From assembly GCF_000526515.1 (NCBI RefSeq), contig NZ_JAGF01000001.1, positions 3,844,001-3,908,000 on the forward strand: a stretch of DNA of 64,000 nt. The letters are read 5' to 3'. Of this stretch, positions 48,222 through 56,353 are shown piece by piece; position 1 is the first letter of the stretch; the number at the start of each line of letters is the position of its first letter. Position numbers and translations under genes: made by a program. The notes beneath the pieces are model-generated. The model was given only the letters and a program-made list of their open reading frames with translations, did not search any database and was not told the origin of the DNA. The DNA is from Cellulomonas sp. KRMCY2 (GTDB lineage Bacteria; Actinomycetota; Actinomycetes; Actinomycetales; Cellulomonadaceae).

Positions 48222-49472
48222 TCAGCCGACCTCGCCGAACTCCGCCTTGACCCAGGTGTACTTGTTCTCGGCGTCGAACGTGTAGATCCCGACGAAGGCC
48301 GACGACGGGTCGTTGTCCGCGTTGAACGGACCGGCGCCCGAGACGGCCTGGTACGCGATGTCCTCGCCGCCGTCGATGAGGTCCACGCACTCGGTGAACG
48401 TCGTGCACTCGGTCCCACCGTCGGCACCGGAGACCGAGGCCAGGTTGGCCTGGATCGTCGGACCGTCGGTCCCCTCGCCCTTGACCGCTGCCAGCGCGGC
48501 CAGGATCACGGCGTCATAGGACTCCGCGGCGTAGGAGAAGTCGGTGAGGCCGTCGTCGACCTCGAGCAGGCGGGCCTGGAAATCATCGCTCGGGAACGCT
48601 CCGGGCAGGGTGCCCTGTGCGCCCTCGAGGGTGCCGGGCTCGAAGTCCGCGCTGTAGTCGGCGAGGTTGCCGTCGACGAAGTACAGCTTGGAGGTGTCGA
48701 AGCCGGCCGAGGCGAGCGCCGGGACGATGAGCTTGGTCTGGTCGAACGCGATCAGCACGATGGCGTCCGGGTTGGTCGCCAGGGCGGCCGTGACGGCCGA
48801 CGGGATGACGTCGTCGGACGCGGGGTCGAACTCCTCGCCCGGGTTGCCGTACACGACGGTGCCCCCGGCTGCCTCGATGGTCTCCTTGGCCACGTCGCGC
48901 AGCGTGATGCCGTAGTCGTCGTTGAAGACGAGGAAGGCGACGTTCGCGTGGCCGTCGTTGATCACGAGGTTGCCCAGCGCCGAGCCCTGCACGAGGTCGG
49001 AGGGTGCCGTCCGGAAGTAGTAGTCCGAGTACCCGCTCAGCTTGGTCGACGTGTTCGCCGGGGAGATCTGGACGATCTCGGCGCCGGTGATGTCGTCCAC
49101 CACGTTGAGGGTGACCGACGAGGACGCCGCACCGATGATGAGCTGGACGTCCTGGCTGATCAGGTCGGTGACCGACTGGGTCGCGACCTCCGCGTTGTCC
49201 GCGTCCGAGGAGTCGGCGTGGACGATCTTGACGTCCTCACCGAGGACGCCACCGGACTCGTTGATCTCGTTGACGGCCAGGTTGACGCCGGCGATCTCGG
49301 GCGGGCCGAGGAACGCCAGCGAGCCGGTCTGCGGGAGCAGCGATCCGACGATCAGCGGGCTCCCGCCACCGTCGGAACCCGCGTCGCCGTCGTCCCCACC
49401 GCATGCGGTGAGCACGAGGACAACGGCACCGACGAGCGCAGATGCGCGGAGGACGTTGGTCGATCTCTTCAT
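48222..49472 (-). CDS. livK: Branched-chain amino acid ABC transporter substrate-binding lipoprotein
   Basis: Periplasmic-binding-protein type lipoprotein that delivers ligand to LivHM. The 416-residue protein has a signal peptide with lipobox LTAC at about residues 21-24, an acidic/glycine linker, then the Peripla_BP_6 fold (LIVGSLLPQTGSLAFLGPPE, VNEINESGGVLG, FDPASDDVIPSAVTA). It is encoded convergently to livHMGF rather than in the operon. The ATG at 49472 has AGAGGGG upstream. Confidence 0.92.
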   Translation of the reverse strand: MKRSTNVLRASALVGAVVLVLTACGGDDGDAGSDGGGSPLIVGSLLPQTGSLAFLGPPEIAGVNLAVNEINESGGVLGEDVKIVHADSSDADNAEVATQSVTDLISQDVQLIIGAASSSVTLNVVDDITGAEIVQISPANTSTKLSGYSDYYFRTAPSDLVQGSALGNLVINDGHANVAFLVFNDDYGITLRDVAKETIEAAGGTVVYGNPGEEFDPASDDVIPSAVTAALATNPDAIVLIAFDQTKLIVPALASAGFDTSKLYFVDGNLADYSADFEPGTLEGAQGTLPGAFPSDDFQARLLEVDDGLTDFSYAAESYDAVILAALAAVKGEGTDGPTIQANLASVSGADGGTECTTFTECVDLIDGGEDIAYQAVSGAGPFNADNDPSSAFVGIYTFDAENKYTWVKAEFGEVG

Positions 49473-49496
49473 GCGGGGCACCCCTCTGTTGAGCAC

Positions 49497-49522
49497 TGTG
49501 ATCTCCCGCACCGGGGATCACA
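49497..49522. promoter_or_regulatory. Inverted repeat upstream of livK
   Basis: TGTGATC and GATCACA (7-bp arms, extended by a wobble and 2 bp) face each other here, 25 bp upstream of the livK start. It may be an operator or a 5' UTR hairpin. A palindrome ccgatcgtcgatcgg lies further upstream at 49647-49661. Confidence 0.4.
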
Positions 49523-49681
49523 CAGCGCCCGGCGAGGGACTGTGCAGGGCAACGTACCGTCCGAGTGTGTCCGGAGTGTGAAATCTGCCGTATCAGATGC
49601 CGTCGTTGCCGAGTTGTGACCAAGGTCCCCGATTGTGGATCCGTCCCCGATCGTCGATCGGAGCAGGTCCCCCGCGGGAGG

Positions 49682-50359
49682 TCAGGAAGCGGCGCCGCCG
49701 ACCTGCTCGATCACGGCGTCGGCGACCTCGCGCATGGTCAGACGACGGTCCATCGACGTCTTCTGGATCCAGCGGAAGGACTCGGGCTCGGTCAGTCCCA
49801 TCTTGGTCATCAGCAGACCCTTGGCCCGGTCGACCCGCTTACGGGTCTCGAACCGCTCGGTCATGTCGACGACCTCGGCCTCGAGGGCGGTGATCTGGCT
49901 GTACCGCGAGATGGCGATCTCCACGGCCGGCAGCAGGTCGGCCGGCGTGAAGGGCTTGATCACGTAGGCCATCGCCCCGGCGTCGCGGGCACGCTCGACG
50001 AGCTCCTTCTGCGAGAAGGCCGTCAGCAGGACGACCGGCGCCGCGTGCTCCTTGCCGATGCGCTCGGCAGCGGTGATGCCGTCCATCACCGGCATCTTGA
50101 CGTCCATCACGACGACGTCCGGCCGGAGCTCGATGGCCAGCCTGACGGCCGTCTCACCGTCGCCGGCCTCGCCGACGACGTCGAAGCCCGCCTCGCGGAG
50201 CGTCTCGACGACGTCCATCCTGATCAGGGCCTCGTCCTCCGCGACGACGGCACGCCGAGCCGGTCGACCGCTCGACCGCGCGTCAGGCACGTCCTGCACG
50301 GCGGTACCGCCGAGGGGCAGATCAAGGTCCGGGGTCTGCGGCACGTCGCTCTCGCTCAC
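49682..50359 (-). CDS. pdtaR: ANTAR-domain response regulator (PdtaR/AmiR type)
   Basis: RNA-binding response regulator of 225 residues. A receiver domain (about residues 36-150) has the phosphoacceptor D86 in VVVMDVKMP and the lysine in VIKPFTP, and a C-terminal ANTAR domain (RVDRAKGLLMTKMGLTEPES, about 174-193) that acts as an antiterminator by binding paired hairpins. In mycobacteria PdtaR is phosphorylated by PdtaS, which is not visible here. The N-terminal 30 residues are variable. The GTG at 50359 has TAGGCT 6 bp upstream (leaderless). Confidence 0.92.
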   Translation of the reverse strand: MSESDVPQTPDLDLPLGGTAVQDVPDARSSGRPARRAVVAEDEALIRMDVVETLREAGFDVVGEAGDGETAVRLAIELRPDVVVMDVKMPVMDGITAAERIGKEHAAPVVLLTAFSQKELVERARDAGAMAYVIKPFTPADLLPAVEIAISRYSQITALEAEVVDMTERFETRKRVDRAKGLLMTKMGLTEPESFRWIQKTSMDRRLTMREVADAVIEQVGGAAS

Positions 50360-50365
50360 CGCGCT

Positions 50366-50371
50366 AGCCTA
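50366..50371 (-). promoter_or_regulatory. -10 box of leaderless pdtaR promoter
   Basis: TAGGCT on the minus strand followed by 6 bp and the GTG start codon. Confidence 0.6.
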
Positions 50372-50499
50372 GTGCCGACGTCGGCCGGGCCGGTACAGCG
50401 TCCACCGAGCGTCGTCTCGCACTCGGTGGGACGGGCCCGACGGTCGTCGCGGTGGACCTCTACGTGCGCGTCGCCGACCCGCACAGCACGGCCCGCCAG

Positions 50500-50573
50500 G
50501 CCCCGATAGCCCAACCGGCAGAGGCGTTCGGCTCAAACCCGATCCAGTGTGGGTTCGAATCCCACTCGGGGCA
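50500..50573 (+). tRNA. tRNA with CAA anticodon, class I (short variable loop)
   Basis: A full cloverleaf can be drawn: acceptor stem GCCCCGA (50500-50506) with TCGGGGC (50566-50572), D-arm 50509-50525 with conserved GG, anticodon stem 50527-50531/50539-50543 (outer pair T-T mismatched), loop CTCAAAC with anticodon CAA at 50534-50536, five-base variable loop CCAGT, and T-arm GTGGG-TTCGAAT-CCCAC. The discriminator is A50573, and CCA is not encoded. CAA reads UUG (Leu), but tRNA-Leu normally has a long variable arm. The identity is therefore nominal: it could be leucyl, mischarged or non-canonical. It lies upstream of pdtaR. Confidence 0.75.
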
Positions 50574-50613
50574 CCGTGTGACCTGCGGAAACGCAGCGTT
50601 CGATCCCACACGG
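50574..50613 (+). terminator. Nested hairpin following the tRNA gene
   Basis: CCGTGTG (50574-50580) pairs with CACACGG (50607-50613), and inside it CTGCG-GAAA-CGCAG (50583-50596) forms a tight GNRA hairpin. It starts directly after the tRNA and probably marks its 3' processing or termination. Confidence 0.65.
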
Positions 50614-50698
50614 CCGGGCCGGCGGTCGCTGACCTTCGGATCACGGGTGAGACGAGCAGGCGAGGAGTCGACGTACTCGGGGCTGCAACGATGGGGCG

Positions 50699-51142
50699 AT
50701 GACGTCGAGGGGCACACTTCATCACCTGGAGCTGTGGGTGGCCGATCTTGAGGCGGCCCGGCCGTCGCTCGAGTGGCTCCTGGGGGCACTGGGCTACCGC
50801 CTGGCGAACTCGTGGAGCACGGGATGCAGCTGGGCGCGTGGCGCCACCTACATCGTCGTCGAGGCCGGCCCTGACGTGCGGGTCAACCGCTACGACCGCC
50901 GCAATCCCGGCCTGAACCACGTGGCGTTCCACGCAGGCAGCAGGGCTGACGTCGACGACCTGGCACGCGAAGCGCAGCGTCATGGGTGGTCCCTGCTCTT
51001 CGAAGACCGGCATCCGTACGCGGGAGGCTCGGACCACTACGCCGCCTACCTCGAGGACGGCCTCGGGTTCGAGGTGGAGCTCGTGGCGTCCCCTGTCGAG
51101 CCCAAGGTCGCGTCTCTCAAGACTTCTCGAGGTGCTGGGTGA
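50699..51142 (+). CDS. VOC family protein (glyoxalase/bleomycin-resistance fold)
   Basis: A 147-residue vicinal-oxygen-chelate protein: LHHLELWVADLEAARPSLEWLL at the start, LNHVAFHAGSRADVDDLA in the middle and DHYAAYLEDGLGFEVELVA at the end give the two beta-alpha-beta-beta-beta units with the metal-ligand histidine and glutamate positions. No clear ribosome site or -10 precedes the ATG. Its 3' end overlaps the MazG-like gene on the other strand by 26 bp. Substrate unknown. Confidence 0.82.
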   Translation: MTSRGTLHHLELWVADLEAARPSLEWLLGALGYRLANSWSTGCSWARGATYIVVEAGPDVRVNRYDRRNPGLNHVAFHAGSRADVDDLAREAQRHGWSLLFEDRHPYAGGSDHYAAYLEDGLGFEVELVASPVEPKVASLKTSRGAG

Positions 51143-51434
51143 GGTCGCGCATCGTCTCTCTGAACGCTGTCTCGAGGTCGATGTCGTAGACGTCGGCAAG
51201 CGTGAGCACCGACCACAGGCAGTCGGCCAGCTCGTGAGCGAGCGCCGCGTCGAGGTCCTCGCGTGGACGGACACCCGCCTTTCCTTGCACGAGTTTGGCG
51301 AGATCGCCGACATCTCCGAGGAAGCCGAGCATGATCTCCTCGGAGGTCCAGGGTCGCCCATACAGACGGTCCTCAACCTGCGCGTATTTGGCACGCACGT
51401 CGCGCGCTATGGCCCGCATCTCGTGAAACTCCAT
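51117..51434 (-). CDS. MazG-like nucleotide pyrophosphohydrolase domain protein
   Basis: A 105-residue all-alpha protein resembling the MazG-like NTP-PPase family. Motifs include EEIMLGFLGDVGDLAKLVQ and HELADCLWSVLTLADVYDIDLETAF, which supply the metal-binding E..D/E..D pattern of the fold, though the first EExxE is partly altered (EEIMLGFLGD). The start MEFHEM at 51434 is chosen as a normal family start; the upstream frame has none. Function inferred from family only; could be a housekeeping nucleotide-cleaning enzyme. Confidence 0.65.
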   Translation of the reverse strand: MEFHEMRAIARDVRAKYAQVEDRLYGRPWTSEEIMLGFLGDVGDLAKLVQGKAGVRPREDLDAALAHELADCLWSVLTLADVYDIDLETAFRETMRDLTQHLEKS

Positions 51435-51540
51435 GCGTCCATGATCGCTCACGGTGCGCCTGAGGGGCGAATTCGGGCTTCTCCTCATGTCGGCGGCAGC
51501 CATGCCAGGACCGCGGCCAGGATCGCTCAGGCAGGTCTCG

Positions 51541-51816
51541 TCAGGCTTCGCAGTGGTAGCGGCAGGCGGCGATGCGGATCTCGTCGTCGATAACCATGTA
51601 GACGAGCCGGTGCTCGTCGGTGATTCGTCGGGACCAATAGCCGTGCAGGCCGCGCTTGAGTGCCTCCGGCTTGCCGATGCCCTCGTGGTGGCTGCCGGAC
51701 GCTGTGGCGCGGGCCATGTCGCGGAGCAGTTCGTTGATCCGCTTGGCGATCCGCCGGTCCTGGGTCTGCCACCAGACGTCGTCGGACCAGGCGTCCTGGT
51801 CCCACACGTACCTCAT
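51541..51816 (-). CDS. yoeB: YoeB/Txe-type mRNA interferase toxin, apparently without intact antitoxin
   Basis: A 91-residue ribosome-dependent endoribonuclease of the RelE superfamily. It has the YoeB pattern of KPEALKRGLHGYWSRRIT (catalytic glutamate and arginine positions) and a C-terminal CRYHC; the usual terminal HY is replaced by HCEA, so one conserved tyrosine is missing. A yefM-type antitoxin should sit directly upstream on the minus strand, but no intact frame exists there. Whether the toxin is active is doubtful. Confidence 0.8.
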   Translation of the reverse strand: MRYVWDQDAWSDDVWWQTQDRRIAKRINELLRDMARATASGSHHEGIGKPEALKRGLHGYWSRRITDEHRLVYMVIDDEIRIAACRYHCEA

Positions 51817-51872
51817 TCGACGAGCTGGTGCGCCTGCCCGCCGCCGCCTCGAGCCGCTCGATCGAGGCGACG
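51813..51872 (-). pseudogene. Possible remnant of YefM antitoxin C-terminus
   Basis: On the minus strand directly before the toxin start, one frame reads ASIERLEA and the next reads GGGQAHQLVE followed by a stop that overlaps the toxin ATG (TGA within ATGA). Joined by a one-base frameshift this resembles the end of a YefM antitoxin, whose stop normally overlaps the toxin start. No N-terminal part is recognisable. Short match, so tentative. Confidence 0.4.
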
Positions 51873-51966
51873 CAACACCATTGGGACGAACGGCTGGCCC
51901 GGCTGGTGCCCGTGTCGAGACCGCTGTCCGTGGAGACGGCTCGCGACCACGCCCGACCGATGCGGC

Positions 51967-52941
51967 TCAGTCCATGCAGACCGTCGTCACGCGCGCCATG
52001 CCGACGACCTGGTCACCGAACGCCGCGGCGTACTTCTGCGCGAAGAGCTCGGCATCCGTCTGGGTGTCGAAGTAGCTGGCGATGGCCATCGCGCCGTCAC
52101 CGAGCCCGAGCGATTCCGTGGCACCGAGGTCGCACCCCAGCTCCCCGCCACCTGCCGGGTAGCCCAGCGCGCCCAGACGCCGGTCGCCCTCCAGCCACCG
52201 CGGGTCAGCCGTGGAGGCGCCGGCCTCCAGCACGACGGTGTAGACACCCCACGTCTCGCCGCCGTGGTGGAGGTCGGTCGCGCTGGGCGGCCAGCCCTCC
52301 GGGGCACTGTCGCCAGGTGGCGGCGTCGCCGGCTCGCCGATCACGGCAACCGGGGCGAACACCGGGTACGCCTCGCCGTCCGCCGTCGTGACCTCGAGGG
52401 TCGCGAGCAGCCAGTACTCGCCGGCGGGGACGGGCGTGTCGAGTGTGCCGCTGCCGCCCGTGAGCGGGTTCGCCTCGCACGACACCAGTCGCGTCTCGGC
52501 CGGGACGTCGAGCGCCGCCGCGTCCGTGACGGTCCCGTGGACCTCCTGCGTGATCTGCGCGGACTCGACCCCAACGACCGTCCACCGCATGTCCTCGCCG
52601 AGCACACCAGCGGTCACCTCGGTGACGCGGGCGTCGACGACCCCGTCCTGGCCGGTGCTGCTCACGAGGTGCGCCGACACGCTGATGGGGGCGGCCGGGT
52701 CCGTGGACACCCGTTCCCCGCGCCACTCCAGGTCGAAGCCGCCGGCCTCGCCCGTGTGCGTCGAGAAGTCGTCCTCGGTCACGGTGCTGCCGCACCAGTC
52801 CCAGCGCGGCTCCCAGCCGGACCCGGCCGTGGTCTCGGTCGGTGTCGGGACGGCCGGCGTCACCTCGTCCCGGTCCAGCCCTACGGCGGTGGACACGGCG
52901 ACGGCGATCGCAGCCACCGCGGCCACCCCGGCGACGCCCAC
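51967..52941 (-). pseudogene. Membrane-anchored protein, 5' truncated by fusion to a sigma-factor remnant
   Basis: A 324-residue open frame starting only at a weak GTG. It begins with a transmembrane helix (VAGVAAVAAIAVAVSTAV) and continues as a Thr/Glu/Pro-rich extracellular chain with scattered cysteines, ending in MARVTTVCMD. Its upstream frame reads Arg-rich sequence that fits the cytoplasmic end of a longer protein. A sigma-factor start lies just upstream in another frame. The likely history is a deletion joining the two. Function of the extracellular part unknown. Confidence 0.6.
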
Positions 52942-53078
52942 GCTCGCGGCCCCGCGTCCTGCACGAGATCCTGCGCGGCAGCGGTGTCGCCGGTGAGCAG
53001 GAAGGCGTAGGTGGTCAGGTGGCGACCGCGTTCACGAACCAGGGTGCTCAGTACCTGGTTCTCCCGGTGGTCGACCAT
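52881..53078 (-). pseudogene. Truncated sigma-70 (SigE-family ECF-like) factor
   Basis: From the ATG at 53078, with AGGAGAGGA upstream, the frame reads as an ECF-type sigma region 2 start (LVRERGRHLTTYAFLLTGDT, then AAAQDLVQDA). After QDA, where about 130 more residues should follow, the similarity stops and a frame of unrelated sequence ends at 52881. The protein is therefore a fragment lacking region 4. The downstream frame encodes the membrane protein, so a deletion is inferred. Confidence 0.65.
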
Positions 53079-53116
53079 GGTGTCCTCTCCTGGTCCGGCC
53101 GGGATCGACCCGGGGC

Positions 53117-53341
53117 TCACACCTCGTAGACGGGCGGGCGAGGCGGAAGGTTGCAGCGGCCGTCGGACGGATCATCCCGCGCCACTGCGACTGGCATCGG
53201 CACCGCCTCGGCCTGAGCATTGTGCGCGGCGTGCGGAGCCAGAGCGTCCTGCGGGATGACGTCGACCCGCTCCCCCAACAACGCCGAGAGCTCGTCCTGG
53301 AGCGCCGCAAAAGGGGAACGAGCCGCGGGTGCGGACGTCAA
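53117..53341 (-). pseudogene. Remnant of MNT-type nucleotidyltransferase (MntA-like)
   Basis: The frame reads FAALQDELSALLGERVDVIP and AEAVPM, the C-terminal half of minimal nucleotidyltransferase (MNT/MntA antitoxin) proteins. The preceding catalytic GSxxRG...DxD half is absent in this frame; a DLDV-containing stretch occurs in another frame just upstream. A TTG would be the only start. Probably a broken gene. Confidence 0.45.
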
Positions 53342-53370
53342 GGTCGACCGGCTGCGCGTCGGACCGGCGG

Positions 53371-54030
53371 TCAGGGGCCGACCGGCTCCTGCATCAGACC
53401 GGCCTCGTAGGCGGTGATGACCAGCTGGACCCGGTCCCGGCAGTCGAGCTTGCGCAGCACCTCGGAGACGTGGGACTTGACGGTCTGTTCGCCGATGTGA
53501 AGATCCATGCCGATCTCCGCGTTCGAGCGCCCGCGCGACACCGCCAAGAGCACCTCACGTTCGCGCGGGGTCAGGGTGTCGAGTCCCGGCGTGGGCTCGG
53601 CTGTGCCCGCGCGAGCGGCGAAGTCCTGGACGAGGCGTCTGGTCACCTGTGGCCCGAGGAGCATCGAGCCCGAGGCGACCAGCCGCACGGCCTCGACAAG
53701 GCGTTCCGCCGGCGTGTCCTTGAGAAGGAATCCGCTGGCGCCGGCCCGGAGCGCCTCGTACACGTACTCATCCAGGTCGTAGGTGGTCAGGACCAGCACT
53801 CGCGTGGCCGGGTGGGAGGCGCCGATGCGCCTCGTCGCGGCGATCCCGTCGAGCCGCGGCATGCGGACGTCGACCACCGCGACGTCCGGCGCATGCTCGG
53901 CGACGAGGTCGAGGAGCGCCTCCCCGTCGTATGCGACTCCGACGACCTGCAGGTCCTCGGCCGATCTGAGGATGGCACTGAAGCCCTGCACGACGACGGG
54001 TTGGTCGTCGGCGATCACAACGGTCGTCAC
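53371..54030 (-). CDS. NarL/LuxR-family response regulator
   Basis: A 219-residue DNA-binding response regulator. Receiver domain residues 1-120 with the phosphoacceptor in VVDVRMPRLDG (about D53) and the lysine in FLLKDTP, then a LuxR-type HTH at about 150-210 (LTPREREVLLAVSRGRSNAEIG, HIGEQTVKSHVSEVLRKL). The GTG at 54030 overlaps the kinase stop as GTGA. It pairs with the upstream histidine kinase; targets unknown. Confidence 0.93.
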   Translation of the reverse strand: MTTVVIADDQPVVVQGFSAILRSAEDLQVVGVAYDGEALLDLVAEHAPDVAVVDVRMPRLDGIAATRRIGASHPATRVLVLTTYDLDEYVYEALRAGASGFLLKDTPAERLVEAVRLVASGSMLLGPQVTRRLVQDFAARAGTAEPTPGLDTLTPREREVLLAVSRGRSNAEIGMDLHIGEQTVKSHVSEVLRKLDCRDRVQLVITAYEAGLMQEPVGP

Positions 54031-55298
54031 GGGGTCCCCATGGGCAGCGCCACCACGAGCACGAACGTATCGTCCTCGAGCTCGGCGCTCACGGTGCCCC
54101 CCAGTGCCTCGACCCGCTCACGCATCCCGAGCAGGCCACTACCGGGCTCACCCTGGCCTCCTGGACCCGGCACGGGATTGGTCATCCGGAAGCCGACCAC
54201 CTCCGCCTTCTGTCGCAAGGTGAGGGTCACGATCGAGCCAGGGGCGTGTCGGCGGGCATTGGTCAGGCCCTCTTGAACCGCGCGGTACACCACATAGCCC
54301 TGCGCCGCCGGGACCACGGCCCAACCCCCGCGGAGCTCCACACCCTGCCCGGCAGCCACGACTTCCGCGACCAGTGCCACGACGTCGGCCGCGCCCTTCT
54401 GAGGAGCCAACGTCATCTCCTGGGTCCGTTGGAGGACGGTCAGCACCTGACGGAGCTCACCGAGTGCGCTGCGAGCGTCGACGGCGATCTCGCGCAACAC
54501 CTCCTTGGCCTCGACGCTCAGGTCCGGCAGCGCATAGGGGGTGCTCTCCGCGCGGACCGCGATCAGCGAGACGTGGTGCGCCACGATGTCGTGCAGGTCG
54601 CGGGCCAACCGGGCCCGTTCGCTCGCCGTGGACTCGACCACCAATGCGTGGCTCTCGGTCGCCCGGGCCGCAACGGTGCGGGCGACCGAGCGGAGAGCCA
54701 CACCGATGGCGGCACTGACCGCTACTGCGGCCGCCGTGTAGGTCGCGTACCCGAGGACGTGCCACCAGCCGGCAGGACCCCCGAGGCTCCCCTGGCCGCT
54801 CTGGATCAACCAGGTGAGGTACCCGCCGTTGACGACGGCCACCAGCCCGACCGACAACGCGTAGGGCACGACGGCCTTCCGCGGGTGCTCGACGGCCGCG
54901 CACACCGCCACCGCAGCAAGGGCCAGCCACCAGGCCCAGACCGTCGTGCCGAACAGGACGACCGTGACGAACGGCCAGGCGGCGAGGACCGTGCCGAGCC
55001 AGGGCCGTCGACGAGCCACCAGGACGGCTACGACGACGCTCACGTTCGCGATCGTGAACAGCGGCACAAACGCGTCCTTCCACCGCGCAGCGGTGCCACG
55101 CGCAGCCACGGGCCACTGGATCCACTCCGGCTCAGGAGGTGTGAGCGTCGTCGTGAAGACGGAACCTGCGACGAGGAACGCGAAGCCGATACTCAGGACC
55201 CAGGACACGCCACCTACGCTCGGCATGGCCCAGGGCCAGACTGCACGTGGCTTCCACGAACGGCGGAGCAAGCTCGGCAGCGTTCCAACGGTGTCCAT
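54027..55298 (-). CDS. Sensor histidine kinase (HisKA_3/NarX-type)
   Basis: A 423-residue membrane sensor. Five or six hydrophobic helices fill residues about 25-205, followed by the dimerisation domain with the phosphoacceptor histidine in RDLHDIVAHHVSLIAVRAES and a C-terminal HATPase_c domain (EGLTNARRHAP N-box, GSGLLGMRERVEALGG). No sensory PAS domain, so a membrane stimulus is likely. It is translationally coupled to its cognate regulator. An inverted repeat lies just upstream of the start at about 55347-55379. Confidence 0.9.
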   Translation of the reverse strand: MDTVGTLPSLLRRSWKPRAVWPWAMPSVGGVSWVLSIGFAFLVAGSVFTTTLTPPEPEWIQWPVAARGTAARWKDAFVPLFTIANVSVVVAVLVARRRPWLGTVLAAWPFVTVVLFGTTVWAWWLALAAVAVCAAVEHPRKAVVPYALSVGLVAVVNGGYLTWLIQSGQGSLGGPAGWWHVLGYATYTAAAVAVSAAIGVALRSVARTVAARATESHALVVESTASERARLARDLHDIVAHHVSLIAVRAESTPYALPDLSVEAKEVLREIAVDARSALGELRQVLTVLQRTQEMTLAPQKGAADVVALVAEVVAAGQGVELRGGWAVVPAAQGYVVYRAVQEGLTNARRHAPGSIVTLTLRQKAEVVGFRMTNPVPGPGGQGEPGSGLLGMRERVEALGGTVSAELEDDTFVLVVALPMGTP

Positions 55299-55405
55299 GA
55301 CGTCGATCTTGGACGCACCACCGATCGCCCCACCACCCCCACCCGTGCGTCCCCCTCTCCCTCGCAAGAGGGAGGGGTCCTGACGGGCCCGAGCCTTTGC
55401 GCAGA

Positions 55406-55687
55406 TCAGGGACCTGTGCGATCAGCCCGTGGACGGATCGGCTGCCGCGGCTCCGTCACCATGCTCAGGAGCTCACCGGGCTGGCACTCCAGGACCTCGC
55501 AGATCGCGGTCAGCGTCGAGAAGCGCACCGCGCGTGCGCGGTCGTTCTTGAGCACCGAGAGGTTTGCGACGGTGATGCCGGTGCGTTGAGCGAGCTCGAC
55601 CAGGGTCATCTTCCGGTCGTCGAGGAGCGCGGCGAGGTGACACCGCACGCGGTGAGCCGTCGAGTCGGCAGCGGTCGACGAGCTCAC
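55406..55687 (-). CDS. XRE-family HTH transcriptional regulator (YozG-like)
   Basis: A 93-residue Cro/CI-type regulator. The HTH spans about residues 25-55 (LVELAQRTGITVANLSVLKN), with the tail FSTLTAICEVLECQPGELL typical of the small YozG group. The GTG at 55687 has GAGGG upstream and overlaps the DUF2975 stop (GTGA). It is expected to bind the inverted repeat upstream of the DUF2975 gene and autoregulate the pair. Confidence 0.88.
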   Translation of the reverse strand: MSSSTAADSTAHRVRCHLAALLDDRKMTLVELAQRTGITVANLSVLKNDRARAVRFSTLTAICEVLECQPGELLSMVTEPRQPIRPRADRTGP

Positions 55688-56352
55688 ACCAGGCCCTCGG
55701 TGTCTGCGACGAGCCGGCGTCCGTGCCACGTCGCGAACGCCAGAGTGGCGAGCAGTGCCACGAACCCGAGCGGCCAGTAGTCGGGTCGGAGCACCGGCTC
55801 CCAGCCACCGGCCTCCGCCGGAACACTCCGGACCACGATGCTCGCGGCGATGACGGGGAGGACGGACGCGGCCGCCCAGCCGAGGAAGATCGCACCCGCA
55901 GCAAGGGCGAGACGGGGTGGATTGCCCTGAGCGAACGGTTCCCGGCACGCCGTGCTCCTCAGGACGGGCACGAGCAGAAGCACCGCGACGCCGGCGGCGA
56001 TCGCGGACGCCGCGACGTCGGCCTGGGCGAGGACGCGTGTCGGAGCGGAGACGTTCTCGTAGACCGACAGCATCAGGGTGCCTTGCCTGGTGAGGTACAC
56101 GGGCGCCCGGCCGGGCATGCCCGTACCGTGGACGACGGCGGACGCGGCGTCCGACATGGCCTCCGGGTCTGCGCTGACGACCGGAACGGTCGCAGCAGAC
56201 CCCGACGTTCCGGCGCCGGCAGCAATGGCGACGACGATGCCGGCGAGGATGCCCAAGAGCCCCACCACGGTGGCGATGCCCACGACGACAGCAGCTCCCT
56301 TGCGCGGCGTACGGACCGCGCTGCCCACCTGCAACCCCATGGCTGACCCCAT
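55684..56352 (-). CDS. DUF2975 membrane protein
   Basis: A 222-residue protein with four predicted membrane helices (about residues 22-50, 108-128, 145-172, 195-210). DUF2975 proteins almost always pair with a YozG-like HTH gene, as here. The role is unknown; a membrane-bound control of the HTH regulator has been suggested by association. The ATG at 56352 is used; a second ATG four codons later is possible. An operator-like inverted repeat lies immediately upstream. Confidence 0.82.
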   Translation of the reverse strand: MGSAMGLQVGSAVRTPRKGAAVVVGIATVVGLLGILAGIVVAIAAGAGTSGSAATVPVVSADPEAMSDAASAVVHGTGMPGRAPVYLTRQGTLMLSVYENVSAPTRVLAQADVAASAIAAGVAVLLLVPVLRSTACREPFAQGNPPRLALAAGAIFLGWAAASVLPVIAASIVVRSVPAEAGGWEPVLRPDYWPLGFVALLATLAFATWHGRRLVADTEGLV

Positions 56353-56353
56353 C

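Noticed and set aside
51897-51966. A longer antitoxin frame before the YoeB toxin
   Set aside because: No frame shows antitoxin-like sequence beyond the short trace already listed.
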